Notes under the pieces: model-generated
The model's database searches: none
The model's input: the letters and a program-made list of their open reading frames with translations, nothing else
What the model was told of the DNA's origin: nothing
Position numbers and translations under genes: made by a program
NCBI GenBank assembly: GCA_005503085.1
Contig: SCOI01000006.1
Coordinates: 228,997-292,996, forward strand
Reading direction: 5' to 3'
Source: Burkholderiales bacterium C2
GTDB taxonomy: Bacteria > Pseudomonadota > Gammaproteobacteria > Burkholderiales > Burkholderiaceae_C
DNA length: 64,000 nt
Shown here: in pieces, positions 34,441-45,700 of the stretch
Layout: the number at the start of each line of letters is the position of its first letter
Position numbering within the stretch: position 1 is the stretch's first letter

Positions 34441-34655
34441 TCGACGATGCCGCTGAGGAAGAACTTGATCACGCCCTTGGCCGCGAAGCCCACCAGGCCA
34501 AAGCCCAGGCCCAGCAGCAGGATGAAGGTACCCAGCTTGCCGGCCTTGGACTCGCGGGCCAGCTGCAGAATGATGAAGACCATATAGAGCATGAAGGCGG
34601 CCACGCCGAAGCTCAGGCCGAAGGTCGCGATCTGCTCCTCGCTATAGCCGAACAT
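34437..34655 (-). CDS. DUF2788 family small membrane protein
   Basis: A 72-residue protein with two helices (TFGLSFGVAAFMLYMVFIIL and LLLGLGFGLVGFAAKGVIKF) separated by a basic loop ARESKAGKLG. Length and layout match DUF2788. It lies 5 nt after the DUF2189 gene and overlaps the YitT gene, indicating one operon of three membrane proteins. Confidence 0.82.
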   Translation of the reverse strand: MFGYSEEQIATFGLSFGVAAFMLYMVFIILQLARESKAGKLGTFILLLGLGFGLVGFAAKGVIKFFLSGIVE

Positions 34656-34660
34656 CGCCG

Positions 34661-35434
34661 TCAGTCCTTGGGGCTCACCAGATCGCGGTAGGCATGCCAG
34701 CTGGCATGGCCCAGCAGCGGCAGGATCACGATCAGGCCCAGCATCAGCGTGAGCATGCCGATCAGGGTCAGCCCCATGATCAGCAGGGCCCACAGCGCCA
34801 CCGGCGCCGGATGCTCGAGCACGACGCGCCAGCTGGTGAACACCGCGGCGAGCACCGAGACGCGGCGGTCCAGCAGCATCGGGATCGCGACCACGCTGGA
34901 GGCGAATACCGGCGCGGCCAGCAGCGCACCCAGCCCCAGCCAGGCCTCGAACAGCAGCGACTGTTCGCTCAGCACCACCTGGCGCAGAAAGTCCAGCGGC
35001 TTGGCGATGGCGCCGGGGGCGAACACCGTGATCAGCGAGGCCGAGGTCAGCACCCAGCCGCTGCCGGCCAGGGCCAGCAGCAGGCCGAACAGGATCAGCC
35101 GCCCGTCATGCGGCCGCCAGGCCTGCAGCACGGTGCTCCAGCCGGGACGCTCGCCACGCTCCAGCGCACGGCTGATCGCATAAAGCCCGGTGGCCAGGAT
35201 GGGGGCGACCAGCAGAAAGCCGCTGAAGGCGCCGGCCAGCAGCCAGAAACGTTCGCGCGCCAGCCAGAAGATCAGGCTCCCGCCGGTGGCCATCAAGAGG
35301 CCATGGGCCAGCGAGGGGCCCGGGCAGCGGCGCAGATCGGCCAGACCGCGCGCCAGCCAGCCCAGCGGGCGCAGCAAGGGGATGGGCTTGACGCCGAAAC
35401 GGCGCGATTCCTGCAGGGCGTGTTGGGTTCGCAT
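34661..35434 (-). CDS. DUF2189 family membrane protein
   Basis: A 257-residue inner-membrane protein with about six helices. The conserved start GWLARGLADLRRCPGPSLAHG, then FLLVAPILATGLYAISRALE, and the late WRVVLEHPAPVALWALLI followed by PLLGHASWHAYRDLV, are DUF2189 features. I chose MRTQHA at 35434; an ATG 11 codons upstream is less likely. First gene of the three-gene membrane unit. Confidence 0.85.
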   Translation of the reverse strand: MRTQHALQESRRFGVKPIPLLRPLGWLARGLADLRRCPGPSLAHGLLMATGGSLIFWLARERFWLLAGAFSGFLLVAPILATGLYAISRALERGERPGWSTVLQAWRPHDGRLILFGLLLALAGSGWVLTSASLITVFAPGAIAKPLDFLRQVVLSEQSLLFEAWLGLGALLAAPVFASSVVAIPMLLDRRVSVLAAVFTSWRVVLEHPAPVALWALLIMGLTLIGMLTLMLGLIVILPLLGHASWHAYRDLVSPKD

Positions 35435-35482
35435 CGAGGATCCGATAGTGCCAGTGCGAGTGTGCACCCGTCTTGACCTGGA

Positions 35483-36541
35483 TCAGGCCGGCAGCTGTCG
35501 TGCCAGGTCTTGCAGCGCCGCCGGCTCGGCGCTGGCCAGCTCAAGCCGGCGCGCCTGGGCCAGCTGCGGAAAATGACCCTGCAGCGAGCGCTCGTAGCCA
35601 GGGTCGTAGTGCTCGCGCATCAGCGCGGCGAACAGCGTGGCCCAGTCGCCGGCGCGGGCCTGGGCCTGCCAGCCGCGCACCGTGTCGCGGCCGCGCAGTG
35701 TGATCAGGCCGTCGATCAGGGTGCAGAAACCCTCGGGGTCGGCACGGAAATGCGCATAGTCCTGCAGCAAGAGCTCGACCCGCGCGGCCTCGGGCAGCTC
35801 CAGCCACAGACAGGGGCTGGCGCGCATGCGCTCATGCAAGGCCTCGGGCACGCGCAGCTGGCCGATCTTGCGGCTCTCGCTCTCGACGTAGATGGGCCTG
35901 GATCTGTCGAGCGCGCGCAGGCGCAGCCACAGCAGGCTGTCGAAGCGCTTCTGGCTCGGCTGGGGCTGGCCGGGCAGGCCGCCCAGCACCGAGCCGCGAT
36001 GCGCGGCGCAGGCCTCCAGATCCAGCACCTGGGCGCCCTCGGCGGCCAGGGCCTGCAGCAAGCGCGTCTTGCCGCTGCCGGTGCGGCCGCACAGCAGCTG
36101 CAGCTGCAGGGCTGCCGGCCATTGCGCCAGGTCCTCGCGCACCTGGGCCCGGTAGGCCTTGTAGCCGCCTTGCAGCTGGCGTGCCTTGAAGCCGATCTGG
36201 CCGAGGAACCAGGTCATCGCACCGGACCGTTGGCCGCCGCGCCAGCAATAGACCAGCGGCCGCCAGTTCTTGGGCAGTGGCGCCGAATGGGCATCCAGAT
36301 GGGCAGCGATATTGCGCGCCACCATGGCCGCGCCGATCTTGCGGGCCTCGAAGGGCGAGCTCTTGTAGAGCGTGCCGACGACGATGCGCTCCTCGTTGCT
36401 GAGCACCGGCCAGTTCAGTGCGCCGGGCAGATGGTCCTCGGCGAACTCGGCCGGCGTGCGCACATCGACGATGGCATCGAAGCGGCCCAGCTCGGCCAGC
36501 GCCTCGGGCGCCGCGACGACATGGGAGGGCAGGGTGCTCAT
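35483..36541 (-). CDS. mnmH: tRNA 2-selenouridine synthase MnmH
   Basis: A 352-residue enzyme that converts 2-thiouridine at tRNA wobble position 34 first to the S-geranyl form and then to 2-selenouridine. The N-terminal rhodanese domain has its cysteine in [10 protein letters not shown] (Cys99). A P-loop GRTGSGKT near residue 158 belongs to the C-terminal domain. [20 protein letters not shown] is the usual start region. The gene overlaps the end of glnD by 4 nt. No selD is visible in this window. Confidence 0.93.
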   Translation of the reverse strand: MSTLPSHVVAAPEALAELGRFDAIVDVRTPAEFAEDHLPGALNWPVLSNEERIVVGTLYKSSPFEARKIGAAMVARNIAAHLDAHSAPLPKNWRPLVYCWRGGQRSGAMTWFLGQIGFKARQLQGGYKAYRAQVREDLAQWPAALQLQLLCGRTGSGKTRLLQALAAEGAQVLDLEACAAHRGSVLGGLPGQPQPSQKRFDSLLWLRLRALDRSRPIYVESESRKIGQLRVPEALHERMRASPCLWLELPEAARVELLLQDYAHFRADPEGFCTLIDGLITLRGRDTVRGWQAQARAGDWATLFAALMREHYDPGYERSLQGHFPQLAQARRLELASAEPAALQDLARQLPA

Positions 36542-39147
36542 GAAGGCAGCGAGACGGCGTCCAGCAGCTCGGTTTCGATCTGCAGCTGGGCCTTGTTCTG
36601 CTGCAGCGCGGCGCCATCGACCAGAAAGGTGTCCTCGACCCGCTCGCCCAGGGTCGAGATCTTGGCCAGCTGCAGATTGATGCCGTGCCGGGCCAGCACG
36701 CGGGCGATTGCATAGAGCAGGCCGGCGCGGTCGCTGGTGCTGATCGAGAGCAGCCAGCGCTGCGCGCGTTCGTCGGGTCGCAGCGCGATGCGCGGCGTGA
36801 AGGGGAAGGACTTGACCCGGCGCGACAGCCGGCCGCGCTTGGGCTCGGGCAGCGGCCCCTCGGCGTTCAGCGCCTCGCCGAGCTTGGCCTCGACCAGGGG
36901 CACCAGATCGCGGTGATGCGATTCGAGGTCGGAGCTGGTGACCTGGAAGGTGTCCAGCGCATAGCCCTTGCGGGTGGTGTGGACCTTGGCGTCTAGGATG
37001 TTGAAGCCGGCGCCATCGAAATAGCCGCAGATGCGGGCGAACAGGTCCTGGCGATCCGGCGCATAGACCAGCACCTGCAGGCCTTCGCCGATCGGCGAGG
37101 GGCGGGCGCGCACGATCGGGGTGGCGGCCTGCACATGGCGCCACAGCGAGCGCGCATGCCAGGCCAGATCGCCGGCCTCGTGGCGGGCGAAATAGCTCAG
37201 CTCCAAGGTGGCCCACAGCGGCGCCTCGGTATCGGGCAGCATCGAATGCAGGGCCAGCTTCTCGCGCGCCTCCTGCTTGCGGGCCTCGATATCGGCCGCC
37301 AGATTGGGCTTGGCGCCGCCGAGGGCGCGCAGCGCCAACCGGTACAGGTCCTCCAGCAGCTTGCCCTTCCAGGCATTCCAGACCTTGGGACTGGTGCCGC
37401 GGATATCGGCCACGGTCAGCAGGTACAGCGCGGTGAGGCGACGCGCATTGCCCATCTTCTGGGCAAAGGCGGCGATCACCTCGGGGTCGGACAGGTCTTC
37501 CTTCTGCGCCACCCGGGACAGGGTCAGGTGTTGCTCGACCAGGAACACGACCAGCGCACTGTCCTCGCGCGACAGGCCGTGGTCGCGGCAGAAGCGCCGG
37601 GCCTCGACCGCGCCGAGGTCGGAGTGGTCGCCGCCGCGGCCCTTGGCCACATCGTGGAAGAGGGCGGCGATATAGAGCAGATAGGGCTTGTCGAACTGCG
37701 CGGCCAGCTGCGAGCAGAAGGTGTACTCGTGCGCATGCTCGGGGATGAAGAAGCGCCGCACATTGCGCAGCACCATCAGAATGTGCTGGTCCACCGTGTA
37801 GACATGGAACAGGTCGTGCTGCATCTGGCCGACGATGCGGCGGAACACCCACAGATAGCGGCCCAGCACCGAGGTCTGGTTCATCAGCCGGAAGGCATGG
37901 GTCTGCCCTTCCGGCTGCTGCAGGATCTGCATGAACATCGCGCGGTTGGCCGGGTCGCGGCGGAAGGCGCCGTTCATCTGCTCGCGGGCGTTGTAGAGCG
38001 CGCGCAAGGTGCGCGCCGACAGGCCCTTGATGCCGGGCGTCTGCTGATAGACCAAAAAGGTCTCGAGAATCGCGTGGGGCTCGCGCTCGTAGAGATCGTC
38101 GCTGACGACCTCCAGCATGCCGGCGCGCTCCATGAAGTGCGCATTGATCGTGCGGCGCAGGTCTTGCTGCGAGCCGTTGATCTGCTCCTCCAGGTTCAGC
38201 ATCAGCACCTGGTTGAGCTGGCTGACGGCCTTGGCGGCCCAGTAGTAGCGCCGCATCAGCACCTCGGAGGCGCGCTGGCCCGGGCTGTTCTCGTAGCCGA
38301 AGCTCAGCGCGACGGCGGTCTGCAGATCGAACACCAGCCGGTCCTCGCGGCGACCGGCTACCGCGTGCAGGCGGCAGCGGATCAGATTCAGCAGGCCCTC
38401 GTTGCGCTGCAGCTGGCGGCTCTCGAAGGGCGTGATCAGGCCGCGTTGGGCCAGCGCACGCCAGGTCTTGCCCAGGCCGGCGGCCCGGGCGATCCAGATC
38501 AGCAGCTGCAGATCGCGCAGGCCGCCGGGGCTTTCCTTGCAGTTGGGCTCCAGCGAATAGGGCGTGTCGTCGTATTTGGTGTGGCGCTGGCGCATCTCCA
38601 GCGTCTTGGCGCGCAGGAAGGCACGTGCATCCATGGCCTGGCCGAGCGCTTTCTCAAAGCGCTTGAACAGCGGCCGGGCGCCGGCCAGCGGGCGGGCTTC
38701 CAGCATCGCGGTCTGCACCGTGACATCGCCGGCCGCTTCCTGCATGCATTCGCCCAGCGTGCGCACCGAGGAGCCGATCTCCAGCCCGGTGTCCCAGCAG
38801 GCGGTGATGAAGGCCTCGATGCTGCTCTTGACGGCGCCGGGCTGGTGGGCCTCGCAGCCGTCGGGCAGCAGCAGCAGCACATCGACGTCGGAATAGGGGA
38901 AGAGCTCGCCGCGGCCATAGCCGCCGACGGCGGCCAGGCAGGCTCCGGCCGGCATGCCGGCCTGGTCCCACAGCGTCTGCAGCAGCGCGTCGACCTGGCG
39001 CGCCAGCTGGCGCATCAGCGTGTGGGCGGCCGTGACGCTGGCCTTGTGTTGCAGGAAGTCGGCGATCAGCGCCTGCTTGCCCTGCTTGAGCTGGCGGCGC
39101 AGCTCGGCGATGTCCAGGGTCGTGCCGCCGCCGGGCGTAGCGAGCAT
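36538..39147 (-). CDS. glnD: [Protein-PII] uridylyltransferase/uridylyl-removing enzyme
   Basis: An 869-residue nitrogen sensor that uridylylates PII when nitrogen is short and removes UMP when glutamine is high. The nucleotidyltransferase motif is [19 protein letters not shown] (near residues 70-90), followed by the UTase domain ending in SPGGLRDLQ. The HD hydrolase domain shows [19 protein letters not shown] near 515-535, and two ACT domains lie at the C-terminus ([20 protein letters not shown] and [20 protein letters not shown]). It sits 4 nt after map, as in many Burkholderiales. Confidence 0.97.
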   Translation of the reverse strand: MLATPGGGTTLDIAELRRQLKQGKQALIADFLQHKASVTAAHTLMRQLARQVDALLQTLWDQAGMPAGACLAAVGGYGRGELFPYSDVDVLLLLPDGCEAHQPGAVKSSIEAFITACWDTGLEIGSSVRTLGECMQEAAGDVTVQTAMLEARPLAGARPLFKRFEKALGQAMDARAFLRAKTLEMRQRHTKYDDTPYSLEPNCKESPGGLRDLQLLIWIARAAGLGKTWRALAQRGLITPFESRQLQRNEGLLNLIRCRLHAVAGRREDRLVFDLQTAVALSFGYENSPGQRASEVLMRRYYWAAKAVSQLNQVLMLNLEEQINGSQQDLRRTINAHFMERAGMLEVVSDDLYEREPHAILETFLVYQQTPGIKGLSARTLRALYNAREQMNGAFRRDPANRAMFMQILQQPEGQTHAFRLMNQTSVLGRYLWVFRRIVGQMQHDLFHVYTVDQHILMVLRNVRRFFIPEHAHEYTFCSQLAAQFDKPYLLYIAALFHDVAKGRGGDHSDLGAVEARRFCRDHGLSREDSALVVFLVEQHLTLSRVAQKEDLSDPEVIAAFAQKMGNARRLTALYLLTVADIRGTSPKVWNAWKGKLLEDLYRLALRALGGAKPNLAADIEARKQEAREKLALHSMLPDTEAPLWATLELSYFARHEAGDLAWHARSLWRHVQAATPIVRARPSPIGEGLQVLVYAPDRQDLFARICGYFDGAGFNILDAKVHTTRKGYALDTFQVTSSDLESHHRDLVPLVEAKLGEALNAEGPLPEPKRGRLSRRVKSFPFTPRIALRPDERAQRWLLSISTSDRAGLLYAIARVLARHGINLQLAKISTLGERVEDTFLVDGAALQQNKAQLQIETELLDAVSLPS

Positions 39148-39151
39148 GGGC

Positions 39152-39958
39152 TCAGCCGGCGGTGATGAAGGCGGGGGGCGGCGGGCTGCCTTCGGAGAGC
39201 GTGAAGATCTCGTAGCCGGTCTCGGTCACGAGCACCGTGTGTTCCCACTGGGCCGACAGCGAGCGGTCCTTGGTGACGATGGTCCAGCCGTCGCCGGTTT
39301 CGCGGATCTCGCGGCGGCCGGCATTGATCATCGGCTCGATCGTGAACACCATGCCCGGCACCAGCTCGTCCAGCGTGCCGGGGCGGCCGTAGTGCAGCAC
39401 CTGCGGTTCTTCATGGAAGACCTGGCCGATGCCATGGCCGCAGAACTCGCGCACCACCGAGAAGCCGGCGTTCTCGGCAAAGGTCTGGATCGCGTGACCG
39501 ATATCGCCCAGGCGCGCGCCCGGCTTGACCTTGGCGATGCCCTTCCACATGGCCTCGTAGGTGAAGGCGCACAGGCGCTTGGCCGCGATCGAGCCCTCGC
39601 CGACGACGAACATGCGGCTGGTGTCGCCATGCCAGCCGTCCTTGATCACGGTGACATCGATATTGACGATGTCGCCGTTCTTCAGCGGCCGGTCGTTCGG
39701 GATGCCGTGGCAGACCTGATGGTTGATCGAGGTGCAGACCGACTTGGGGTAGGGCGTGTAGCCGGGCGGGCAGTAGTTCAGCGGCGCGGGGATGGCCTTC
39801 TGGACATGGACGATATGGTCGTGGGCCAGTTTGTCGAGCTGCTCGGTCGTGACTCCGGGCTTCACATGCGGGGTCAGCATGTCAAGCACCTCGGAGGCCA
39901 GGCGTCCGGCAATGCGCATGGCTTCGATATCGGCGCCGGATTTGATCGTGATCGTCAT
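39152..39958 (-). CDS. map: Type I methionine aminopeptidase
   Basis: A 268-residue cytosolic metalloprotease removing initiator methionine. The five metal ligands lie in [20 protein letters not shown] (two Asp), [16 protein letters not shown] (His), [10 protein letters not shown] (Glu) and [12 protein letters not shown] (Glu). It is full length and is followed closely by glnD. A GATAAT hexamer ends exactly 6 nt before the ATG, so the transcript may be leaderless. Confidence 0.98.
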   Translation of the reverse strand: MTITIKSGADIEAMRIAGRLASEVLDMLTPHVKPGVTTEQLDKLAHDHIVHVQKAIPAPLNYCPPGYTPYPKSVCTSINHQVCHGIPNDRPLKNGDIVNIDVTVIKDGWHGDTSRMFVVGEGSIAAKRLCAFTYEAMWKGIAKVKPGARLGDIGHAIQTFAENAGFSVVREFCGHGIGQVFHEEPQVLHYGRPGTLDELVPGMVFTIEPMINAGRREIRETGDGWTIVTKDRSLSAQWEHTVLVTETGYEIFTLSEGSPPPPAFITAG

Positions 39959-39988
39959 GCGCGGATTATCTCAGACCGCTTTTACCTC

Positions 39989-40816
39989 TCACGCCGTCCA
40001 GGCAATCAGGCCGCTCCAGGCCGTGGCGAGTATCACGATGCCGAACACGATGCGATACCAGGCAAACACCTCGAAGCTGTGGCTGGCGATATAGCGCAGC
40101 AGCCAGCGCACGCAGATCCAGGCGCTGATGAAGGAGAACAGCAGGCCCACGCCGAACATCGGCGCATCGCTGAGCGCCAGCAGCGCACGGTCCTTGTAGA
40201 GGCTGTAGGCGCCGGCGCCGATCAGGGTCGGAATGGCCAGGAAGAAGGAATAGTCGGTCGCGGCCTTGCGCGACAGGCCGAAGAGCATGCCGCCGATGAT
40301 GGTGGCGCCCGAGCGGCTGGTGCCCGGAATCATCGCCACGCACTGGGCCAGGCCCACTTTCAGCGCGTCCAGCGGCGTCATGTCGTCGACATGCTCGATG
40401 CGCACGACGGCCTGCTTGCGCCGCTCGGCCCACAGGATCAGGAAGCCGCCGACGATCAGCGCGATCGCCACCACGGTGGGGGTGAACAGATGGGCCTTGA
40501 TTGCCTTGCCCAGCAGCAGGCCCAGGATCACGGCCGGCGCGAAGCCGACCGCCACATTGATCAGAAAGCGCCGCGAACGTTCCTCGCTGCCCAAGCCGAC
40601 GGCCACCTCGCGCAGGCGTTGCCAGTAGACCAGGATGACCGCGAAGATCGCGCCGGTCTGGATCGCGATGTCGAAGACCTTGCTCTTGGCGTCGTCGAAA
40701 CCGAGCAGGGCGCCGGCCAGTATCAGGTGGCCGGTCGAAGAAATCGGCAAAAACTCGGTCAGGCCTTCCACCACACCCATGATGGCGGCCTTGATCAACA
40801 GCACTGCGTCCAACAC
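39989..40816 (-). CDS. uppP: Undecaprenyl-diphosphatase (bacitracin resistance)
   Basis: A 275-residue integral membrane phosphatase recycling the lipid carrier of peptidoglycan and lipopolysaccharide synthesis. The two signature regions are [20 protein letters not shown] near residues 17-36 and [20 protein letters not shown] near 160-180. About eight helices are visible. Single gene upstream of map, divergent from the TetR regulator. Confidence 0.96.
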   Translation of the reverse strand: MLDAVLLIKAAIMGVVEGLTEFLPISSTGHLILAGALLGFDDAKSKVFDIAIQTGAIFAVILVYWQRLREVAVGLGSEERSRRFLINVAVGFAPAVILGLLLGKAIKAHLFTPTVVAIALIVGGFLILWAERRKQAVVRIEHVDDMTPLDALKVGLAQCVAMIPGTSRSGATIIGGMLFGLSRKAATDYSFFLAIPTLIGAGAYSLYKDRALLALSDAPMFGVGLLFSFISAWICVRWLLRYIASHSFEVFAWYRIVFGIVILATAWSGLIAWTA

Positions 40817-40900
40817 TCACTCCCTGCTTGATTGGGCCCGCATGATAACGGCGCCCCATGACAGCGCCGCTTGCAAGAACGGGGCCCGGACAAGCCGCGA

Positions 40901-40948
40901 TTGACCGGCGGATAGCTGCTGCGTACATTACTGACCAGTCAGTCAGTA
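40901..40948 (+). promoter_or_regulatory. TetR operator and promoter of the RND operon
   Basis: TTGACC (40901-40906), 17 bp, TACATT (40924-40929) form the promoter. The operator is a 7-bp inverted repeat TACTGAC (40929-40935) / GTCAGTA (40942-40948) with a 6-bp spacer, covering the expected transcription start. TACTGAC half-sites of this kind are usual for AcrR-like TetR repressors of RND pumps. Confidence 0.65.
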
Positions 40949-40956
40949 CAAGCCGC

Positions 40957-41640
40957 ATGCCGCCGTCCCCCGTCCCGACACCCTCCGCCAGCCCCCGCCA
41001 GCGCCGCAAGGAAGCGCGGCCGCAGGAGCTGCTGGAGGCCGCGCTGGCCCTTTTCATCGAGAAGGGCTTTGCCGCCACGCGCTCAGAGGAGGTGGCTGCG
41101 CGCGCCGGCGTGTCCAAGGGCACGCTGTATCTCTACTACCCCAGCAAGGAAGAGCTGTTCAAGGCGGTGGTGCGCGAGAACCTGGCCAGCCATATTGCCG
41201 AAGGCATGCAGATCGCCTCCCAGCACCAGGGCAGCATGGCCGAGCTGCTGGCCCTGGTGCTGCGCGAATGGTGGCAGCGGGTCGGCCTGGGGCCGGCCGG
41301 CGGCATCAGCAAGATCATGATGGCCGAGGCGCGCAACTTCCCGGAGCTGGCGCAGTTCTATCTGGACGAGGTCATCGTGCCGACCCATCAGCTGCTCGGC
41401 GGCCTGGTGGCGCGCGGTATCGCCAGCGGCGAGTTCCGGCCGGTGCCGGTGATCGAGACCGTGCAGGTGCTGATCGCCCCGATGCTGCAGATGGTCTTGT
41501 TCGAGCACTCCTTCGGGGCCTGCCAGATGCTGAGCCCAGCGATACAGCCCGAGGCCGTGCTGGCCGTGCAGCTGGACCTGATGCTGCGCGGGCTGCTGAG
41601 CCAGCAGCCCGGCAGCCAAGCCAGGGACAGCGAGCGATGA
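40957..41640 (+). CDS. TetR/AcrR-family repressor of the RND pump
   Basis: A 227-residue regulator. The helix-turn-helix ([30 protein letters not shown], here residues about 45-74) is canonical. The ligand domain follows, with [15 protein letters not shown] near the end. I chose the ATG at 40957, just downstream of the operator, rather than an in-frame ATG at 40858 that would place the operator inside the gene. The stop overlaps the adaptor start by 4 nt, so regulator and pump are one operon. Confidence 0.93.
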   Translation: MPPSPVPTPSASPRQRRKEARPQELLEAALALFIEKGFAATRSEEVAARAGVSKGTLYLYYPSKEELFKAVVRENLASHIAEGMQIASQHQGSMAELLALVLREWWQRVGLGPAGGISKIMMAEARNFPELAQFYLDEVIVPTHQLLGGLVARGIASGEFRPVPVIETVQVLIAPMLQMVLFEHSFGACQMLSPAIQPEAVLAVQLDLMLRGLLSQQPGSQARDSER

Positions 41641-42761
41641 CAGCGGGCCGCAAGTTCAAGCTCCTGCTGCTGGGTCTGGCGCTGCTGGCGCTGGCCCTGG
41701 TGCTGCTGTCGCGGCGCGACAGGCCGGCGGCGCCACCGGTGGTCGCCAAGAGCGGCGCGGTGCTGGAACTGGGCGCGCTCGATGTGGCCAGCGCCACGCG
41801 CCAGCGCTTTGCGCGCAGCCTGGCGCTGTCGGGCGGCTTGAAGGCGCTGGACCTGGCCCTGGTCAAGGCCAAGGTGGCGGCCGAGCTGAAGACGCTGACG
41901 GTGCGCGAGGGCGACCCCGTGCGCGCCGGCCAGCTGCTCGGAGAACTGGACGCCACCGAGCTCGACTGGCGGCTGCGCCAGGCCGAGCAGGGCGCGGCCG
42001 CCGCCAAGGCTCAGCAGGAAATTGCCCGCCGCACGCTGGACAACAACCGCGCCCTGGTCGGCCAGGGCTTCATCTCGGCCACTGCGCTGGAGTCCTCGGC
42101 CTCCGGTGAGGCGGCGGCCCAGGCCAACTGGCTGTCGGCCCAGGCCGCAGTTGAGCTGGCGCGCAAGGCCCGCGCCGATGCGCGGCTGATCGCGCCGATC
42201 AGCGGCCAGGTCTCGCAGCGCCTGGCCCAGCCTGGTGAGCGGGTGCCGCTGGACGGCCGCATCCTGGAGATCGTTGATCTGAGCCGGCTGGAGCTGGAAG
42301 CGGCGGTGCCGGCCGAGCAGATCGCCGGCCTGCAGATCGGCGCGCTGGCTCAGCTGCAGGTCGAGGGGCAGGACTTGCCCGTGCAGGCCACGCTTTCGCG
42401 CATCAATCCGGCCGCCCAGGCCGGTTCGCGCGCGGTGCTGCTGTATCTGCGGGTCGAACCCAAGCCGGGGCTGCGCCACGGCCTGTTCGCGCGCGGCAGC
42501 CTGCTGCTGGATGCCCGCGAAGGGCTGGTACTGCCGGCCGATGCGCTGCGCATCGACAAGGCGCGGCCCTATGTGCTGCTGGTGCGCGAGGGCCGGGTGC
42601 TGGCGCAGACGGTGGAGCCGGGCCGCAGCGGCGAGGTCGACGGGCAGCCGGTGATCGAGATCCTTGGCGGCCTGGGCGAGGGCGCCCAGGTGCTGCGCGG
42701 CGCGACCGGCCAGGTGGCCGAGGGCACGGCGGTCAAGCTGATGCCGGCCGCCGTGCGCTGA
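41637..42761 (+). CDS. RND efflux membrane-fusion (adaptor) subunit
   Basis: A 374-residue periplasmic adaptor anchored by an N-terminal helix ([16 protein letters not shown]). The biotinyl-lipoyl half-motifs are [20 protein letters not shown] and [20 protein letters not shown], flanking an alpha-hairpin around residues 100-165. Beta-barrel and membrane-proximal domains follow. It links the inner-membrane pump to an outer-membrane channel, plausibly the TolC homologue encoded 4 kb downstream. Confidence 0.93.
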   Translation: MTAGRKFKLLLLGLALLALALVLLSRRDRPAAPPVVAKSGAVLELGALDVASATRQRFARSLALSGGLKALDLALVKAKVAAELKTLTVREGDPVRAGQLLGELDATELDWRLRQAEQGAAAAKAQQEIARRTLDNNRALVGQGFISATALESSASGEAAAQANWLSAQAAVELARKARADARLIAPISGQVSQRLAQPGERVPLDGRILEIVDLSRLELEAAVPAEQIAGLQIGALAQLQVEGQDLPVQATLSRINPAAQAGSRAVLLYLRVEPKPGLRHGLFARGSLLLDAREGLVLPADALRIDKARPYVLLVREGRVLAQTVEPGRSGEVDGQPVIEILGGLGEGAQVLRGATGQVAEGTAVKLMPAAVR

Positions 42762-42767
42762 CCGCCC

Positions 42768-45700
42768 ATGTGGTTCACCCGCGTCTCGATTCAGAACCCG
42801 GTGATGGCCGTGATGGTCATGCTGGCCTTTGTCGTGCTGGGCCTGTTCAGCTACCAGCGCCTGTCGGTCGACCAGTTCCCGAATATCGACTTCCCGACCG
42901 TGGTCGTGCAGATGGACTATCCGGGCGCCTCGCCCGAGATCGTCGAGAGCGAGGTGACCAAGAAGGTCGAGCAGGCGGTCAACACGGTGGCCGGCATCAG
43001 CACGTTGACCTCGCGCAGCTACGAGGGCAGCTCGGTGGTGATCGTCGAGTTCAATCTCGATGTCGATGGCCGCAAGGCGGCCGAGGACGTGCGCGAGAAG
43101 GTCGCGCTGATGCGACCCACGCTGCGCGACGAGGTCAAGGAGCCGCGCATCTCGCGCTTCGATCCGCAGAGCGTGCCGATCTTCAATGTCGCTGTGCTGT
43201 CGACCGATGGCTGTCCGGCGCCGGGCCGCCCCAAGCCGGACGCGCCCCCTCGGGGGGCAGGCATCGCCAGCGATGCCGTGGGGGCTTCATGCCTAAGCAC
43301 CCAGGAGCTGACCACCTGGGCCACCCAGGTGCTGCAGAAACGGCTGGAGAATGTGCGCGGCGTCGGCTCGGTCAGCGTGGTCGGGGGGCTGCAGCGCCAG
43401 ATCCAGATCCAGCTGCGGCCGGCCGCGATGGAGGCGCTGGGCATCACGATGGAGCAGGCGCTGGCCGCCGTGCGCAGCGAGAACCAGGAGCTGCCGCTGG
43501 GCAATATCCGCTCGGCCGTGCAGGAGCGGGTCGTGCAGATCAATGCACGGCTGAAGCGCCCCGAGGATTTCCGCGACATCGTCGTCGCGCGCAAGAACGG
43601 CGCCTCGATCAAGCTCTGGCAGATCGCCGATGTGGTCGATGGCCCGCAGGAGATCGAGAGCCTGGCGCTCTACAACGGCCAGCGCACGGTGCTCCTGAGC
43701 GTGCAGAAAAGCCAGGGCGAGAACACCATCGCGGTGGTCGACGGGCTGCAGCGCGCGCTGGCCGAGGCGCAAAGCCTGCTGCCTGCGGGCCTCAAGACCG
43801 AGGTCAACCGCGACAACTCGCGCGCCATCCGTGTCTCGGTGGCCAATGTGCGCCAGACCCTGATCGAGGGCGCCGCGCTGACGGTGCTGATCGTGTTCCT
43901 GTTCCTGAACAGCTGGCGCTCGACCGTGATCACCGGCCTGACGCTGCCGATCGCGCTGATCGGCACCTTTCTGTTCATGTATATCTTCGGCTTCACGATC
44001 AACAACATCACGATGATGGCGCTGAGCCTGTGCGTGGGCCTGCTGATCGACGACGCCATCGTCGTGCGCGAGAACATCGTGCGCCATGTGCAGATGGGCG
44101 CCAGCCCCAAGCAGGCGGCGCTGGACGGCACGCAGGAGATCGGCCTGGCGGTGCTGGCGACGACGCTGTCCATCGTCGCGGTGTTCCTGCCCATCGGCTT
44201 CATGGGTGGCATCGTCGGCAAGTTCTTCCACGAGTTCGGCATCACCATCGTCGCGGCGGTGCTGATCTCGATGTTCGTCAGCTTCACCCTGGACCCGATG
44301 CTGTCCAGCGTCTGGCACGATCCGGCCGCCCATGGTGGCGGCCCGCCGGTGACTTGGTATGACAAGACCATAGGCCGGGTGACCGGTGCCTTCGAACGCT
44401 TCACCGACTGGCTGTCGGCGGGCTATCAGACAATCCTGGCCTGGTCGCTAGCCCACAAGGGCCTGACCCTGCTGGTGGCGCTGACGACCCTGCTGCTGAG
44501 CTTTGCGCTGCTGGGCGGCATCGGCAAGGAGTTCGTGCCCAAGGCCGATCTGTCCGAGACGCAGGTCAATTTCTACACCCCGGTCGGCTCCTCGCTGGAG
44601 GTCACCGAGGCGCGCGCCCGGCAGATCGACGCGCTCTTGCGCGAGCTGCCCGAAGTCCGCTACACGGTGACGACGATCAACAGCGGCTTCGCGGCCGGCA
44701 AGATCTATGGCGCGATCTATGTGCGGCTGACGGATCGCAAGGACAGACAGCGCAGCGTCAACGATCTGGTCACGCCGCTGCGCGACAAGCTCGCGACGAT
44801 ACCGGGCATCACGGTCACCAATATCGGCCAGACCGATCTGGGCGGCGGCAAGAGCCTGCAGTTCTCCATCCAGGGCGCCGACCTGAAGGAGCTGGAGCGC
44901 CTGTCCAAGAGCGTGATCGCGCGGTTGCAGCAGATCCCCGGCCTGGTCGACCTGGACAGCACGCTCAAGCCCGACAGGCCGACCGTGGCCATCGAGGTCA
45001 AACGCGAGGCCGCCGCCGATGCGGGGCTGAACGTCAATGCCTTGGCCGGCTCGCTGCGCACCTGGCTGGCCGGCACGACGGTGGGCAACTGGCGTGCGCC
45101 CGATGGCGAGAACTACGACGTGCTGCTGCGACTGGCGCCGCAGGGGCGCGACAGCCTGGCCGATCTGGCGCAGTTGCCCATCCCGGTGGCGCCGGCCGCC
45201 GACGGCGCGGCGCGGGTCGTGCGCCTGTCCCAGGTGGCCGAGATCCGGCCCTCGACCGGCCCCAACCAGATCAACCGTCGCGACCTGAACCGCGAGATCA
45301 CGATAGACGCGAACGCGCTGGGCCGCAGCTCGGGCGAGGTCTCGGCCGATATCAAGAAGGTACTGGACGACACCGCCTTCCCGCCCGGCTACCGCTACAG
45401 CTTCGGCGGCTCGACCAAGAATATGAACGAGTCCTTCCAGTACGCGGTCGGCGCGCTGGCCCTGGCCATCGTCTTCATCTACATGATCCTGGCCAGCCAG
45501 TTCAAGAGCTTTCTGCAGCCGCTGGCGCTGATGAGCTCGCTGCCGCTGACGCTGATCGGCGTGGTGCTGGCGCTCCTGGCCTTCCGCTCGACCTTGAATA
45601 TGTTTTCCATCATCGGCATCGTGATGCTGATGGGTCTGGTGACCAAGAATGCGATCCTGCTGATCGATTTCGCGATCCGCGCCCGCGAGGGCGAGCATGG

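Noticed and set aside
37135..39165. 676-codon plus-strand frame opposite glnD
   Set aside because: glnD is complete with all four domain types. The opposite frame has shadow composition.
40858..40956. N-terminal extension of the TetR regulator from an ATG at 40858
   Set aside because: It would put the promoter and the TACTGAC/GTCAGTA operator inside the coding region. The start at 40957 fits the operator position.
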